A DNA stretch of 64,000 bases from Combretum micranthum (Eukaryota > Streptophyta > Magnoliopsida > Myrtales > Combretaceae). The notes under the pieces were generated by a model that worked only from the letters and a program-made list of their open reading frames with translations, had not been told where the DNA came from and ran no database searches. Positions 1 through 11,854 of this stretch are shown here, in pieces. The DNA is taken from contig JAMXBD010001242.1 of assembly GCA_024138025.1 (NCBI GenBank), forward strand, positions 310,001 through 374,000. Reading direction: 5' to 3'. The position numbers and the translations under genes were made by a program. Numbering within the stretch: the stretch's first letter is position 1; each line of letters starts with the position of its first letter.

Positions 1-38
1 ATATGTCTGACATTTTTTGTTGACTTTAAGCTTCTTGT

Positions 39-66
39 GATATATATATATATATATATATATATA
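39..66. repeat. (TA)n microsatellite
   Basis: An uninterrupted TA dinucleotide run at the start of LTR copy E. A TATA-box role for the LTR promoter cannot be separated from simple repeat expansion. Confidence 0.8.
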
Positions 67-285
67 AGCTGCGTTTCTTTTCTTCTCCTCCTTTCTGTTT
101 TTGTTGCTTTTTCTTTTCTTCTTCTTTTTTCGTTTCTTTTCCTTTTCTTTTTTTTTTCTTTCTTCTTCTTCCTTAGTCTGGCCAAAGATCCAAGAGGTAA
201 GTCTTCTTCTCTTTTCTTTCTTTCTTTTTCGCCTCTGTTTTTCTGTTCTTCTTTTGTTTCTTCTTCTTCTTCTTCTTCCTCTTCT

Positions 286-600
286 CCTTCCTCGTCGCAC
301 GCTCCACGCAGCACCACCCCAGCACACCATCACCGCACCACCACACGCACACCTCCGCATACCCCAGCGTCGCACCACACCCCGCACACCGCCACACACA
401 CACACTGCTCACGGGCAGAGCACCGAGCCTCCACGCGCACCGCACGTGCACTGGAAGGCCCATGGGCGCTCGGAGCAGCGCTCAACGAGCGCCACGCCTA
501 GCGCTCCAACAGCGCTAGCGAGCGCAGCAGCGCTCGAGCTAGCGCTCCTCGCAGCGGCAGCAGCCACGCTGCTTCTCTCCTCCCCGAAGCAGCCCTGCTG
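286..600. repeat. GC-rich, CpG-dense cassette in intron 1 of LTR copy E
   Basis: About 315 bp of very GC-rich DNA lies within otherwise AT-rich sequence, just downstream of the exon 1 splice donor. It begins as a CAC/CCGC-rich tract and continues as short palindromic words such as AGCGCT, GAGCGC and GCTAGCG. The same position, between the first exon-like block and the mini-exon, holds a different GC-rich block in the chromovirus LTR (about 38840-39090), copy F (50660-50950) and, less strongly, in H and K. No coding function is supported. Confidence 0.6.
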
Positions 601-859
601 CTTCTCATAGATATATAAATATATATATGTATATGTATATATTATATATATGATTGGTATATGTATATATATATGTATAAGCATTTATATTATTTATATA
701 TATTTTTATACATATATATACTATAGGATATATTATATTTCTTGATATATATATATTTATGCTTTATATATATATAAGAATTAAATTATTAATATAATAT
801 AAGTATGTTGATTTATTTGTTTTATAATATGTTTATATATACATAGACTTAAATATGAT

Positions 860-903
860 ATATATTATTACTATTATTGTTATTATTATTATTATTATTA
901 TTC
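860..903. repeat. (ATT)n microsatellite
   Basis: An imperfect ATT trinucleotide run within LTR copy E. Confidence 0.7.
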
Positions 904-2483
904 ATGTTTATTTAATTATTTCATTTAACCTTTTAATACGTACTTATATATATATATCTATATGTTTAGTTACTTATATTACTTGGTTAAAATTTCTTTA
1001 TCTTTAATAATAATATTTTATTTCTATTAGTTATTATTATTTTTGCTTATATTTCAAATAACTCTAAAATAAATAGTAAACTACCTTTGTACGTAAAATC
1101 TAAGTTAATCGATTTAAATTAGCTACATAAGGTTTTTAGTAATAGATTCCAGAAATATAGGAAGTCTGTAGCATCGATATATATATGTATTAGATGTTTT
1201 CGATCAATTCTTATAGTATATTTCTATCTTTAATTATATTCAGGTGATTCTGACTCTGAGCTTGACCTGCCGTTGACTATTACGACTGACAAGAAATATG
1301 GACAGGTGAGTATATTCCTATGATCTCTATACTTGATTGTGGTTGTAGAATAGAATTAATCAAGTAATAAAATATTAAGGGGTTGGGAAATAAACTGTGA
1401 CTGTGGTTACTTGAACTGGTTGATAAAATATTGTAATTATATTCTAACCCATTGGATGCTATAGAATAGAAATGAAAGTGTATGAAACTTGTTTGCACGC
1501 CAAGTAAATAAATATAAAAAATCTGGCATAATAATTGAATACATTCATGCTGCATAGCATTTATGCACGTAGAAGGCCATCACCACTACACCTTGACCCG
1601 GATGGGCCGCACTGTCCCGTGAGGATGGTGAACATGGAGGACCGAAGTGGTATATACTAGTGTGTACCATGGGCCTTGTTCTAGGGGAATGGGAACTAAG
1701 TCGTCCTGGGGAGACGGCCCTTCTCCTAGAATCGCGCTCGGTCATTGTTTCGGATTTATTACTTCACTGGGATGTTGTTATATGTATATTATTTTGATAT
1801 ATAAAAAGTTTTCTTGAGAAATTTGATTCCCGAAGTATATTAATCTGGGTGCTGATGAGTGGATGTACCCCAACCCGGATTCGGAGGGCGCAAATCCGAA
1901 TATGTATATGGTTACCGGTTGGCTATATATATTTGTCCACTTGATTGTCTGCATTGCATATGTTTGAATTAATAACTTGCTTGAATGGTATAGAGTGAGG
2001 AGTATAACTCGCTGAGCCTGTGGATCGCTCACTCCCTTACAGTTTATTGTCACAGGACTATATTTGGTACCAGTCAGGACGAGGCTACCCTCAGGTTTAG
2101 CTCCTCTTTGGATTCAGGTTTTGAGGGAAGGATACGAGGGTTGAGAGAGTTCCTTCTTCTTTTCCTGGGAGGGGTTTCTAAAAATCTTTGAAACAGGATT
2201 GTAATATTTATAGGATCAGTAATCCAACTGCTTTGTTACATACACTCTTAAACTACTTTTCTTTTAATGTTATTTTTCTACAGTAGTTATTAGTTAGTTT
2301 TGAGGCTATTAGTTGTATATTATATGGCTAATCTGATACTATCAAACCCATTGGTTATCTATTCAGGATACGCTTCTGCACAATATTTATGGCTTTAAGA
2401 GATTTATGATTTAAATCTTAAGCCGGGTATTGTGTATGGCGGAACTGTCCCGTCTAAGATACCCTCGGGGCGTGACATTATAT

Positions 2484-3100
2484 CTGACGTTTTTAGAGGC
2501 AAAAAAATTTGTAACTGATATTTTTATGAAAAGATAAATTATTAGATGATATTTGAAAGATGATTTGATATTATTTTATCATTAATTGTTATCTAGTTTT
2601 GTTATCTCGGTCTGTGTGCTAAAGGTCGGGTACCAAAACGGTCTTTTAGCCTTAACTGTCGAATTTTTGACCCGAAAAATTTATATTTGATATTTTATAA
2701 ATATCTAAATATATTTCCAGTATAAATTGTTTATCAAAATAATTTTCTTGTTTTCTATGTCGATGCCCTAATTTTAGAAACTGATCCCATTGGAGTCCGA
2801 AATGAGCAAATTTTTAGCAAATATAATCTTTTAAGTTATATAACATTATTTCAAAACTATTCTAAGGTTATCTCATTTTTACTATTTTAGGGTTTCAAGC
2901 ATGGTCTTGGCAGATCTAGATCCTCTAAAACTTAATATTTACCTAAGGTAGCTTTAGGGATCTGGTTTCAATTCTAGCTTTAAGATTTACTCATAAGATT
3001 ATATAATTTAGGGATTTATATTTATACTACATATTTGGCCCATAATTTGAGTTTACTCTATTTTTATTACTTATTTATTATTTTAGGATTCTCGAGATTT
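2484..3100 (-). repeat. Fragment of an F-like LTR, upstream (U3) part
   Basis: The order of short blocks (ACTGATATTTTT, then ACTGATCCCATTGGAGTCC, AATGAGCAAATTTTTAGC, AATCTTTTAAG and GGGTTTCAAGC) parallels the plus-strand reading of the promoter-distal part of LTR copy F (about 52430-52640). This piece therefore looks like the first part of a minus-strand LTR whose remainder is missing. It abuts the end of copy E directly. The far boundary is not resolved. The remainder up to about 3415 shows nothing I can name. Confidence 0.35.
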
Positions 3101-3414
3101 GTTTATATGTTGACTTAGTTTGACTTTTGGTGTTAATTTTAAATTTTTTTTTCTAAAATTCACCAAAGGGTCTAAAGTTTTATAATTTTGTCATTATGTA
3201 TTATTTCGACATACCATCTCGATTTACGTGTTAGAGATCAGATAGATAAATTGTTTAGCGTAAGGATTTTGCGTCGAATGATTATTGGATTTTCGTTTTG
3301 TTTTAAGGTGCTCTTTTTCTTAAGGTTATGAAATTTCATATTTGATCTTATTTAGGGTTTCTAGAGTTTGGTTTTAAATTGGGTTGATTTTAGGGTTTTG
3401 ATTTTGGTATTTAG

Positions 3415-4030
3415 CTTTAGGATTATTTCCTAAGAGTTTTTAAAAAAATCATGGATTAACATGGACAAGTGAGCCGGTGTACCATTAATTCAACCATTGT
3501 GCGCATTTAATGTCGCCATCTGTCAAACATTATCTCCAACGGATATTTAAGTTTTTGAAGGTTATAAATACACTTTTCCTTGGAGATTCAGACAACTTTT
3601 GAGATCTTTTATTTGCGAACAAACAATTCATGATTTCTATCTTAATTTATGTTCTCTTATGCATTATTTTGCAAATCTTTTTAAGATAGAAAAAAAAACT
3701 GCTTTGTTCTTGTCTTTGTAATTTTATAAGAGAGCACTACAAAAGTGAAGGAAACATTTTATTTCTTGATAGTTGTAAACTTATGTATTATTCATCTTGA
3801 GCTTGTGTATTTGGGGATTGATAAAGTAGTTGTGAAGTCCTCGGTTGGAGGTATTTGCAGCTTGTGGAGAGTAGGAAATGGGCCAAACTCCATGTTAAAT
3901 TTGAGTTAAAATTTTTTATGCCTATCTCTTTCATATTCTATATCATAATTTGTTTTACCATATCCACTATTGTTTAGCATTTTTCAGTGTATTTTCAGAT
4001 AGAAATTTAACCCTTGAAGGTTAGAGTTTA
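3415..4030 (+). repeat. Possible LTR promoter fragment of another retroelement
   Basis: A TATAAATA box occurs near 3563 (GGTTATAAATACAC), preceded by a less AT-rich stretch and followed by an A/T-rich leader. Farther on is text reminiscent of plant LTR R-U5 regions (TTGGAGGTATTTGCAGC, GTGGAGAGTAGG). No terminal TG..CA pair, primer site or target duplication was found. The superfamily is undetermined. Confidence 0.25.
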
Positions 4031-4039
4031 AGACAAGCC

Positions 4040-5230
4040 AACATTTTATATAAGCACCAAAGAAGTCCTAAAAGGAGAACCATTATACACAAAGATCAAA
4101 GAATCCCTCCAAGTAAGCAAATATCTGAAAATACCTCAACAAAAGAGTAAAAGACATTGAAACATCTGGCTAGTCACTTGTTAGTTAGTAACAACCTACT
4201 ATATAGAAAATCAATTAACACCACATTCCTAAGATGCATGGACGAAGAAGAAGTAGAAACATTGATGAAAGAAGTTCACAAAGGGGTATGTGGACCTCAC
4301 ATGAATAGTTACATGCTTACCAAAAAAATCATGAGATTAGGTTACTATTAGACAATGTTGGAATCATGTTACATTAAGCATGTGAGGCATTGCCATTTAT
4401 GCCAAAGATATTCAAATAAAATGAATGCCTCTCCCAAGAAGTTACAATTAATATCCTTACCTCGGCCCTTTTCAATGTGGGGTATAGAGATGATCAGGAT
4501 AATCTCTCTGAAAGCATCAAATGGTTGTCGATTTATACTCATAGTTGTTGATTATTTTACCAAGTGGGTCGAAGAATTCTTGTGAACTAATGTCACTTAA
4601 GGGATAATTGTCAAATATATCAAAAGAGACATCATCGCAAAATATGAAGTTCTCGAGACAATCAACAAGTTGATGATAGAGTTGTACCAACAATTTGGAA
4701 TCAAACGTAGAAACTCTACTCCGTATTGGCCCAAATGAATGGAGCAGTTGAAGTAGCCAATAAAAAACATCAAAAGAATAATAGAGAAGATGGTTGTCAT
4801 TTACAAAAACTGGCATGAAATGTTGTCTTTTGCACTCATGGCATAATGTACATCCATTAGAGTCTCAATAGAGGCAACTCCCTATCATTAGTCTACGATA
4901 CTGAAGCAATCCTGCCAATTGAAGTTGAGATCTGTTCCCTCAAAATATTAGCAAAAACTAAATTAGATGAAGGTAATGGGTAAGAAAAAGAATTGATCAA
5001 TTAAATCTTATTGGTGAAAGTAGATTGATTACCTTATACAATGGTAAGTTATATCAATAAAGAGTAGCTATAACATTTAACAAGAAGGTCTGACTAAGAA
5101 ACTATAAGGAAAGGGACCCAGTCCTAAGAAAAGTACTACTAAATGTGCAAGATCCAAGAGGGAAATTCATTTTAATTATGAAGGACATATCTTGTAAAGA
5201 AAGTATTGTATAGAGGAGCATTAATTATAT
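4040..5230 (+). pseudogene. Ty3/gypsy Tat-type integrase remnant
   Basis: Translated pieces follow the integrase and C-terminal order of Tat-lineage Ty3/gypsy elements. First comes an N-terminal part at 4157-4351 with LLYRKSI, FLRCMDEEE, EVHKGVCGPHMN and KIMRLGYY. Next is the zinc-binding CHLCQ at 4391-4405. The start of the core is at 4440-4585, with PFSMWGIEMI, SLKASNGCRFILIVVDYFTKWVE. Further pieces read AVEVAN/HQKNNREDGCHL, YDTEAILPIEVE-like text, and the typical tail ending DPRGKF near 5160. The element is dead: stops at 4349-4351 and 4582-4584, several frameshifts, Glu instead of the first catalytic Asp in WGIEMI, and no recognisable second-Asp segment. The element's gag, protease and RT are not present upstream. 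Confidence 0.85.
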
Positions 5231-5879
5231 CACACCTACATTTTTTGAATTTGAAAGACCTTATAAATTATAGTGTAGCCAAGTTGTACTATGTTTGATG
5301 GATTAATGGAAATTCTATCAAGTTTAGAAAATTACTAACTACTTTATCTATGCATGATCTAATTTTCATTATCTATCAGCAAAAACGACATCCCTAGCAA
5401 TCATCAATCATTGATCAATTATCCTGATCAATAAGTTCTTCTTTACCCCTACATCTCCTACACACACTTTAAAACACAAGCATGTAATGAGAAAGAGAGA
5501 ATTGAGCAATTGATAAGATTATAAAGCATCTTAATACTTTATAATTTAATCTTTTTCAAAGTGATGTCCATTTCGGGGAAACACACAAATGGTCAAACAA
5601 ATCGAAAGCATGAATTTGTGAAGATACAAGGAATACCTCTTTGAATAGAAATTTTACCTCCATGAGAAGTTCATACTAAAAGAAGACTAACACCTCATAA
5701 TGAAGAAATTGTCTCGAGTTTAAAAAGATTATCACCTCAAAATACACTAAGTCAAATAGATGAAACTTAGTGATGATTAGACTTTACCAAGTGGTCTAAT
5801 GGTTTAGGAGCTTCTATAAGAACCTGTAAGACTATTAACAAGCATACCTTTGTAAAAATTAATTTTTAGTTAACTTGCA
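5231..5879 (+). other. Non-coding spacer of the Tat-type element
   Basis: This lies between the integrase remnant and the tandem-repeat tract. It is AT-rich with no open frame or recognisable motif, and is consistent with the long 3' untranslated region that Tat-lineage elements carry. Confidence 0.4.
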
Positions 5880-6540
5880 AAAACCAGTGAAAGTGCTAGC
5901 TCGAGGAGTGCAACTAAGGCAGCTCAAAGAGTACCTACCCAAGTTAATGCCAGCTTGAGGGGCACCAATACAAGTCAAAAGCTAGCTCAAGAAGCGTCAA
6001 CCCAAGAAATTCCAGCTCAAGGAATGCAATCAATTTACGATGTCAAGCTCAAGAAGCGCTAATCTATGAAAAAAATGCCATCTCAAAGTGCACAATCAAA
6101 TTTAGGAAGGCAAGCTCAAGAACTACCAGTACAAGAAGCAAGCCAGCTTAAGAAGTGCTAAACCAAGAAGAAAATGCTAGCTTGAAGAGCACAATCAAAT
6201 TCAAAAAGGCAAGCTTAAGAATCTCCAATCTAAGAATTAGCTAACTCGAGAAGCCCCAAACTAAGAAGAAAAATGCTAGCTCGAACAACGCGATCAAATT
6301 TACAAAGGTAAGCTCAAGAATTTCCGAACTCTTAAAATGCCAGCTAGAAGAGTACGATCAAATTCAAAAAGGCAAGCTCAAGAAGCATCAGTCCAAGAAA
6401 TAGGCCAGTTCCGACAGTACCAACTTAATTTATGTACCAACCCAAATCAAGTGATAGCCCAAGGAGTGTAATCAAGTTTGGTATTAGCTAGCTCAAGGAA
6501 CACTTACAAGAGAGTGCTAGATCATGAGCCCCAATGGATC
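5880..6540 (+). repeat. Degenerate tandem repeats in the 3'UTR of the Tat-type element
   Basis: A unit built from GCTAGCTC(A/G)A(G/A)(A/G)AG, AATGCCAGCTC, CAATCAAATT and AAAGGCAAGCTCAAGAA recurs across about 660 bp. The CAATCAAATT-like word recurs near 6027, 6091, 6190, 6291, 6355 and 6468, giving spacings of about 64 and 100 nt. Tandem repeats between pol and the 3' LTR are a known property of Tat-lineage elements and can seed satellite DNA. Position and structure agree here. The copies are diverged, so the array is old. Confidence 0.7.
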
Positions 6541-6621
6541 CGAACCTCTGGCAACATTTATAAACTCATCAAAGCAAAAGTGGGATCTCTTTGTCTTTAT
6601 GATAAGGTTTAGGCAAACCTC

Positions 6622-6639
6622 ACTACAAAGAGGGACAGT
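6622..6639 (+). other. Polypurine tract of the Tat-type element
   Basis: The purine-rich ACAAAGAGGGACA lies immediately before TGTAGATATCCC, which matches the usual polypurine tract/LTR border of Tat elements (LTR beginning TGTAGAYACCC-like). Confidence 0.65.
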
Positions 6640-9600
6640 TGTAGATATCCCATTTTTACCCATTAAAGCTTAAATATATATATATATAATTAGTATGTAA
6701 TAAAAATAAAATATTCTATTAAAACTAAGATCCCCACATTTAATATTTTAAGGGATAAGAATTACATAAAAATTTTATTTTATAAGCCTTAGAAAAATTA
6801 TTTAGGTTTAACATAATATAATTTTATATATTTATTATTAGGATCCATTTACATAGCTCATTATGGGCTAACTAATTTGAATGGCCTAAACTTTAAGCTC
6901 TAAAATAATATTTTATCCAAATATGGATAAGGCACAGGCTAATAGCATGACAAAGGATCCTAGGTTCAAATCTTGACAGAGGGACAAAGTGCCTTTTCTT
7001 TTTGTTCATAAGCAGGGACATATGACAATCTATGATAGGCTCAGCGTGTGCCATGTCATGCAAACATCATCATGACATCACTCTTTCTTCAACCTCCATT
7101 CGTATGAACATGTCTGCAAGGCTAAATTTGGCACCATTTTTTTTTTTTTTATCATTCTAACTTCACCATTTCACAAAGTTGATGGTGAAATTGCAAAGTA
7201 GGTGTGGAGTATTTTAGTTCGGTACCAAACTTGCAAAATAATTTAGGGTTTTGCTAGGTTAAATCGAGGAGGGAAATTTGGAAAACTCAATATTCTACTT
7301 TCTTAAATTATCAAGATATGATACAAATTTGGATTCTTTAGGAAACAGGAAAGATATTGGAAGCTTCTGATTTTTTTTTTAAGTGCAAATAATATTTGCG
7401 AAATAATATCCAATCTTTAGGAATACCCTCACCCTCCTTCATTCTTTATAGACATCTCTTAAATACTAACAAAAGTTTTGCAAATTTTCTCCACAACTTT
7501 CCTCTCTTCTCTTTCAAAAGCATGAGCCTCCTCCCTCTGACTGATTGTGATTTTCACAAATTTTTCTCTCATCCATCTTCCATTGTAGGTAAATACTTAA
7601 ACCCTCTTTAGTTTATAATATAACATGAACAACATGTATATTATGATTTCAAACAAAATCTCATGAGCTTATACTAGGGAATAAAATCATAGAAACAACA
7701 TCTTCTTCATGTCTTGTTTCACTCCATGTTAAATGTATATTTATGTTATATTCTTATTTTTAACATAACTTTCTATATCAGTACGTATAAGTATGTAAAT
7801 ATATTTTTAAAGTCTAAAGCTGACAAATCTAACATCTCATTATTGCTTTTATTTCATTGTTTATTATTTATTTCATGTTAAATAAATAAGACTAGTCAAA
7901 TTCTAGTTTTAGACTTGTCCATCATCAAGTCAAAATAAATATGGGACTTGCCATCTGTAAGACTTGGGAGCCTTGAATATGATCTAAGACTCCATGTTTT
8001 TCTTATCTTGCTTTTGAGATTGGAAATATTCGAGTCTCAGGGAGTCTTAATGAAGCCTAAAACTCCCATAATTATTTTCTTGCTTTTCTTTCTATGAGAC
8101 TTATCAATATCTAAGTCCTGGGAATTCTTGAAATAAATCTAAGACTTTCATGATTGTCTTTAATTATTCTTTTCTTATTTTTATGGAACTTGTCCATTTA
8201 TTAGTTTCGGGAAATCTTGAAAATAAGCTAAGACTGCCATATATTTATTTTTAATATTTGCTCATTTGATTTTCTATTATTAATTTCTACATGAGTCTAT
8301 GCCAAAATTTATCTCTTAGCATAACTACTATTGCTTTTATTTCATTGCTTATTATTTTTGAAAAATGAGGATAATGACTATAACTTATTTAAAATAGAGA
8401 TTTAACCTTCAAGAGAAACAATTTTCAACACTTAGGAAAAATTTTGTTAACCAAGAAAAAAACATTCAACTACACTCTCATCAAAATGTTAAAATAAATT
8501 TATCATACATTTCAAATTTTGGTAATTCTTTGTTATGAAAAAATTTCCTTAAATTTTTATTTATAAGTGACATGTCAAAAATTGCTAAAAAAACTATGAC
8601 CAAATGAACTTTTCCACATGCCAAACTTAAAATCATTTTATTAGTTTCAAATCAACTTAGAAAAAAATTTTTACACAACATAAAGAATCAAGTTTTGGGA
8701 AAATGAATTTATCTCATGGAGCTAAGTGAATGTAAGAAATATAATTTTAATAATTAAATATTTCACATACCACAAACTAAAAATTATAATTTCCTTTTAA
8801 TAATTCAAAATGGGTTTCCTCATAAACTTAACTTTTTGAACTTTTAAAATAAGTTATTTTATGAAAAATAGCTTTTGAGGCAGCATCACTAAGGTCATGC
8901 ATATAATATGAGTCAATATCAATAGTAAATGGTTTTCGTATATACAAATACTTTTATACTTGCTATAGAGTGTTCAAGTGGTGAAAAACTTTTGAAGATA
9001 CAAAATTTAGGGGTTGGAACTTATAGGACGAATCTATACCATCCCTTTTCAAAATCTAAATGCCTCTTTAATGTTAAAATATCTTTTAGAAATAGATAGA
9101 TCTTTCTGAGTAGTAGAAAACGACTACTAATATACAAATTTTTTGAGTAAATGAGCAAATTAATAGCCATTCTAATTGAAATTTCTACAATCCGAATTAT
9201 GACGCGAATAGCAAAAGTAGAATTAGAAAATTTAAGTAAATTTTCATGAAATACTCATTTTGGGTATTTTTTATCTAGGTGATGAAGAGGGCAGTCTCTT
9301 ACCTCGACAATTATTAAAGACTAACAAAGATTTTTTCAAGACATGGCTGAGTGAGTTTACTCCCTTAATTTTGTACTTATGTCTATGCTTGTAGCTATGG
9401 CACTAAAAGTAGAAAAAGATAAAAATGGAATATGCATGATAATGTTGGTTGAAAGTATACTAAGCATATCGGGTGATAAACAAATTATGGACTTTCTACT
9501 ATCATGAAGTGTTTGCAAATATTTTGTTGATCACCCTTAAAACACCTTATCCATATACTAAGAATAAATTAACAAATTAATTTATGTATATCACAAGAAG

Positions 9601-10382
9601 TAGGTTGCATTGCATTTGCTACTATACCCTGGGGGACAAGAGCATAGTAATGGTGGTTGGTAGAACCGGTAAATCTACAAGTGGTGTAGTAGCGGGTAAA
9701 ATCTATAAGTTTTAGTAGTAAGTAGTGGTCGGAAAAATTTACAAAAACTTATTTGTGAACTGTGGTCGTAATTGGCAAGAAACACCTAACCCCAAATAGA
9801 GAGCGTAAATCCAATTTAAACATATGATTTCCGATAATCATATGTATTGCTTGTTTACGTGCTTACTGCATTTCATATGTTTTGATTAAATAACTTGTTT
9901 GAATTATTTGTACAGGTACGGTTAATTCGAAAATATTTCACACTAAGTAAGTTAAAGCTTACCCCCCCTTAGATATTTGCTGTAGTTTCACCTATCTTTG
10001 GTTAAAGCCAAGGGATACTTCTCTCAAGTACCGATCTTTGACTTAAGGAGCTTTAGAGAAGCCCATGGTGTAAAGTTAGACATAGACTCATAGAAATCTC
10101 TTAATGTAATTTAATTTTGGAAGATAGACTTTGATACTTATGTAGTGATGGGGTATGCCCCTTTGAAGTAAGACTTATATTTTATTTATGTGTAAAGTTA
10201 TGGTTGCTATTCTTGGATGCTATTATTTACATCTTCTTAACCTACTAGTTTCAAAAAAGGTTTTCTGTTGTCCTGAAGTACGCCTTATACCCGATATCGA
10301 AACTTTTGCATGATTAAGATGGTCATTCATTAATATTATGTGTAGTAACTGCCATATTTAGGGTAACTTTTAAGGTGTGACA
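6640..10382 (+). repeat. Long LTR, copy A (3' LTR next to the Tat-type remnant)
   Basis: It starts with TG at 6640 right after a polypurine tract and ends TTAAGGTGTGACA at 10382. From about 7300 onward it shares block order with copies B and C: exon-like leader with the 5' splice site CATTGTAG|GTAAAT at 7588/7589, the GACTAGTC...AGACTTG...AAGTC block at 7890-8240, the TGAAATACTCATTTTGG motif at 9246, a mini-exon at 9279-9350 bounded by TTATCTAG and GTGAGTT, then a third exon-like start after GCTGTAG near 9985. The first about 600 bp look Tat-like while the rest matches the B/C family, so this may be a composite of two elements. Confidence 0.65.
7396..10039 (+). other. Putative split ORF inside LTR copy A
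   Basis: The leader frame (7396 to 7588, ending HPSSIV) joins in phase 1 to the mini-exon at 9279-9350, which reads GDEEGSLLPRQLLKTN. The mini-exon carries ACATGGCTGA just before the donor. In an alternative frame that ATG continues into the third block as MADFTYLWLKPRDTSLKYRS. A similar 20-residue MAD...LKYRS frame arises at the same place in copy D. No function is known. The two readings are mutually exclusive frames, so at most one is real. Confidence 0.25.
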
Positions 10383-11854
10383 TAAAGTCTCAAATCACTC
10401 TAATAAAGCCTTACTGACCACCGTTGTAGCATCACCGCCACCGCATTTTGATACTTCGAATGCCACCTTAGAACTTTCCTCAATCTAAATACGTTAGTGG
10501 AGTGTTTGCTACCTTACCCTCTTGCCATCCAAAAACTCCCCCTATCTAGCGACCGCTAATTATGTTTCTTTTTCTACCGCCCATTGGGTCTTGCATGACC
10601 TAACTCAATCCAACTGCTCTGCTTCGCCTAGTCCAAGTAAGTTATCCCTCTCTTTTTATTTATTTAAAAATAATGTAATAATATAAATAAGAAAAGAAAA
10701 TAAATAAAATATGATAATCAAAATAACAATATAATTAATAGGTAAATAATAAAATAATAACAAAATTGTCTTGTTTATAATTGCATGTGTAAATAATAAT
10801 ATAATTAGTATGTGTCACTTGTTACAAGACCTAAATAAATAAATAGTAATAATAACAACAATAGTAATAATAAAAAGAAAAAGAATGGAAAATAATAAAC
10901 AATATATATGTGTTCTTGTAATTGTTTGTCTTGAAAAATAACAAGTTGAGGTTTTGTCGTGTCATATCATCATGTTTGATATAATATTGCTTATAATGAT
11001 AATGCACTTAATTGTTATGTTGTATTTTATTTTCTTGAATGATTTTATCACATAGAAAAATTCCATTTTTAATATGAAATTTGAACTCATAGTATTCTAG
11101 GATCCATGTCACAAAAATAACAAATTTTATCAAAATCAATAAAAATTAATCAACTTAAAGTGAAAAGATTTCGAAAAACTAAGAAATTACCAGAACATTA
11201 AGTTTTTCTAAAAGAACTACGTGACGTCTGATCACAAATAGTGGATAGTGGGCATCCACCATGGCACTTAAAATATGAAAAAGCTTTTATATTACCTTAT
11301 GTTGTTAAAGCAAAACAATGTTTGTAAATATTGTTGCTTCTTGTAAATTAATTGATAATTGCATGTAAATTGAATTGCCTTGTAAATTTTAATAAAATTG
11401 ATAAAATTTTGTAAATATCTCAAATAGTAATGAATTTTGGGACATTAAAGGAATGCCTTGTAATTAGAGAATTAAATGAGCCCTAGACTAATGAACTCTA
11501 GTTATTATTTTAAAAGGATAATTTTTCACATATTAGCAGTTAAATTAGGATCAATCTACTCATTAATCATAACTTAATTTTTTAGGGGGCTTAAGTAAGT
11601 TGGCAACTCCTAAAATTTTTCAAAAAAATCAAATTTCTTTAATTCTATCGATGGTTTATGTTAAATGGGTTAATGTTTGATATAAATCAAATTAAAAGAA
11701 ACTAAAATAGAATTTTAAAATATAGGCTCAACAACCATCTACCCACTCTAGAGGCTTTAATCTTATGTTGTGTATATATCATAGCTTTTATATAATAAAT
11801 ATATGTCAGTTTATAGCTTTTCAATTTGAGTAAACTCTCATGAATTTCATTTAT
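10383..11854. other. Intergenic DNA, nothing recognised
   Basis: AT-rich sequence without a convincing ORF, terminal repeat or RNA gene. A somewhat GC-richer 250 bp (10390-10640) has no coding frame. Confidence 0.5.

Larger units (their letters stand above)
37..2100 (+). other. Putative three-exon ORF inside LTR copy E
   Basis: Joining exon-like blocks ending at 196, spanning 1244-1305 and starting at 2056 gives one open frame. The first junction is phase 1 (CCAAGAG joined to GTGATTCTGAC, reading DPR-GDSDSELDLP). The second junction is phase 0 (TATGGACAG joined to GACTATATTTGG, reading YGQ-DYIWYQSG), with a stop TAG at 2098-2100. The exon 1 frame is open back to 37 but is low-complexity Phe/Leu/Ser and has no ATG, so no start can be named. 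The splice sites are all GT-AG with good consensus. Function unknown. The acidic exon 2 resembles the equivalent mini-exons of LTR copies A, B, C and D. The frame could be fortuitous. Confidence 0.3.
1..2477 (+). repeat. Long LTR, copy E (3' part; start lies outside window)
   Basis: The segment ends in GGGGCGTGACA at 2477, the terminus expected for an LTR of the same family as copies A, B and D (gene-orientation end GGGTACCCTTYGGGGCRTGACA-like, ending CA). No tRNA primer site follows, so it is a solo LTR or a 3' LTR. Inside it, in order, are a T-rich exon-like leader with the 5' splice site CAAGAG|GTAAGT at 196/197, a GC-rich block, an AT-rich stretch, a mini-exon at 1244-1305 flanked by TATATTCAG and GTGAGTA, and a third exon-like start after TTGTCACAG at 2055. 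The family assignment rests on shared end sequence and shared internal order. The 5' boundary is not visible. Confidence 0.7.

Noticed and set aside
286..600. CpG island of a host gene promoter
   Set aside because: It lies inside an LTR, is repetitive, and no host exon follows.
37..610. Two overlapping 150-170 codon frames
   Set aside because: As continuous genes they are low-complexity Phe/Leu/Ser followed by a frame through the GC-rich cassette, with no ATG in one and no family signature. Only the short part before the splice donor is considered, as a possible leader exon.
5880..6540. CRISPR-like repeat array
   Set aside because: Units are degenerate, without constant repeats and unique spacers, and the DNA is plant retrotransposon 3'UTR.
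6950..6985. GGTTCAAATCTTGACAGAGG, resembling a tRNA B box
   Set aside because: No A box, no cloverleaf arms and no CCA-end context. Such text is common inside plant LTRs.
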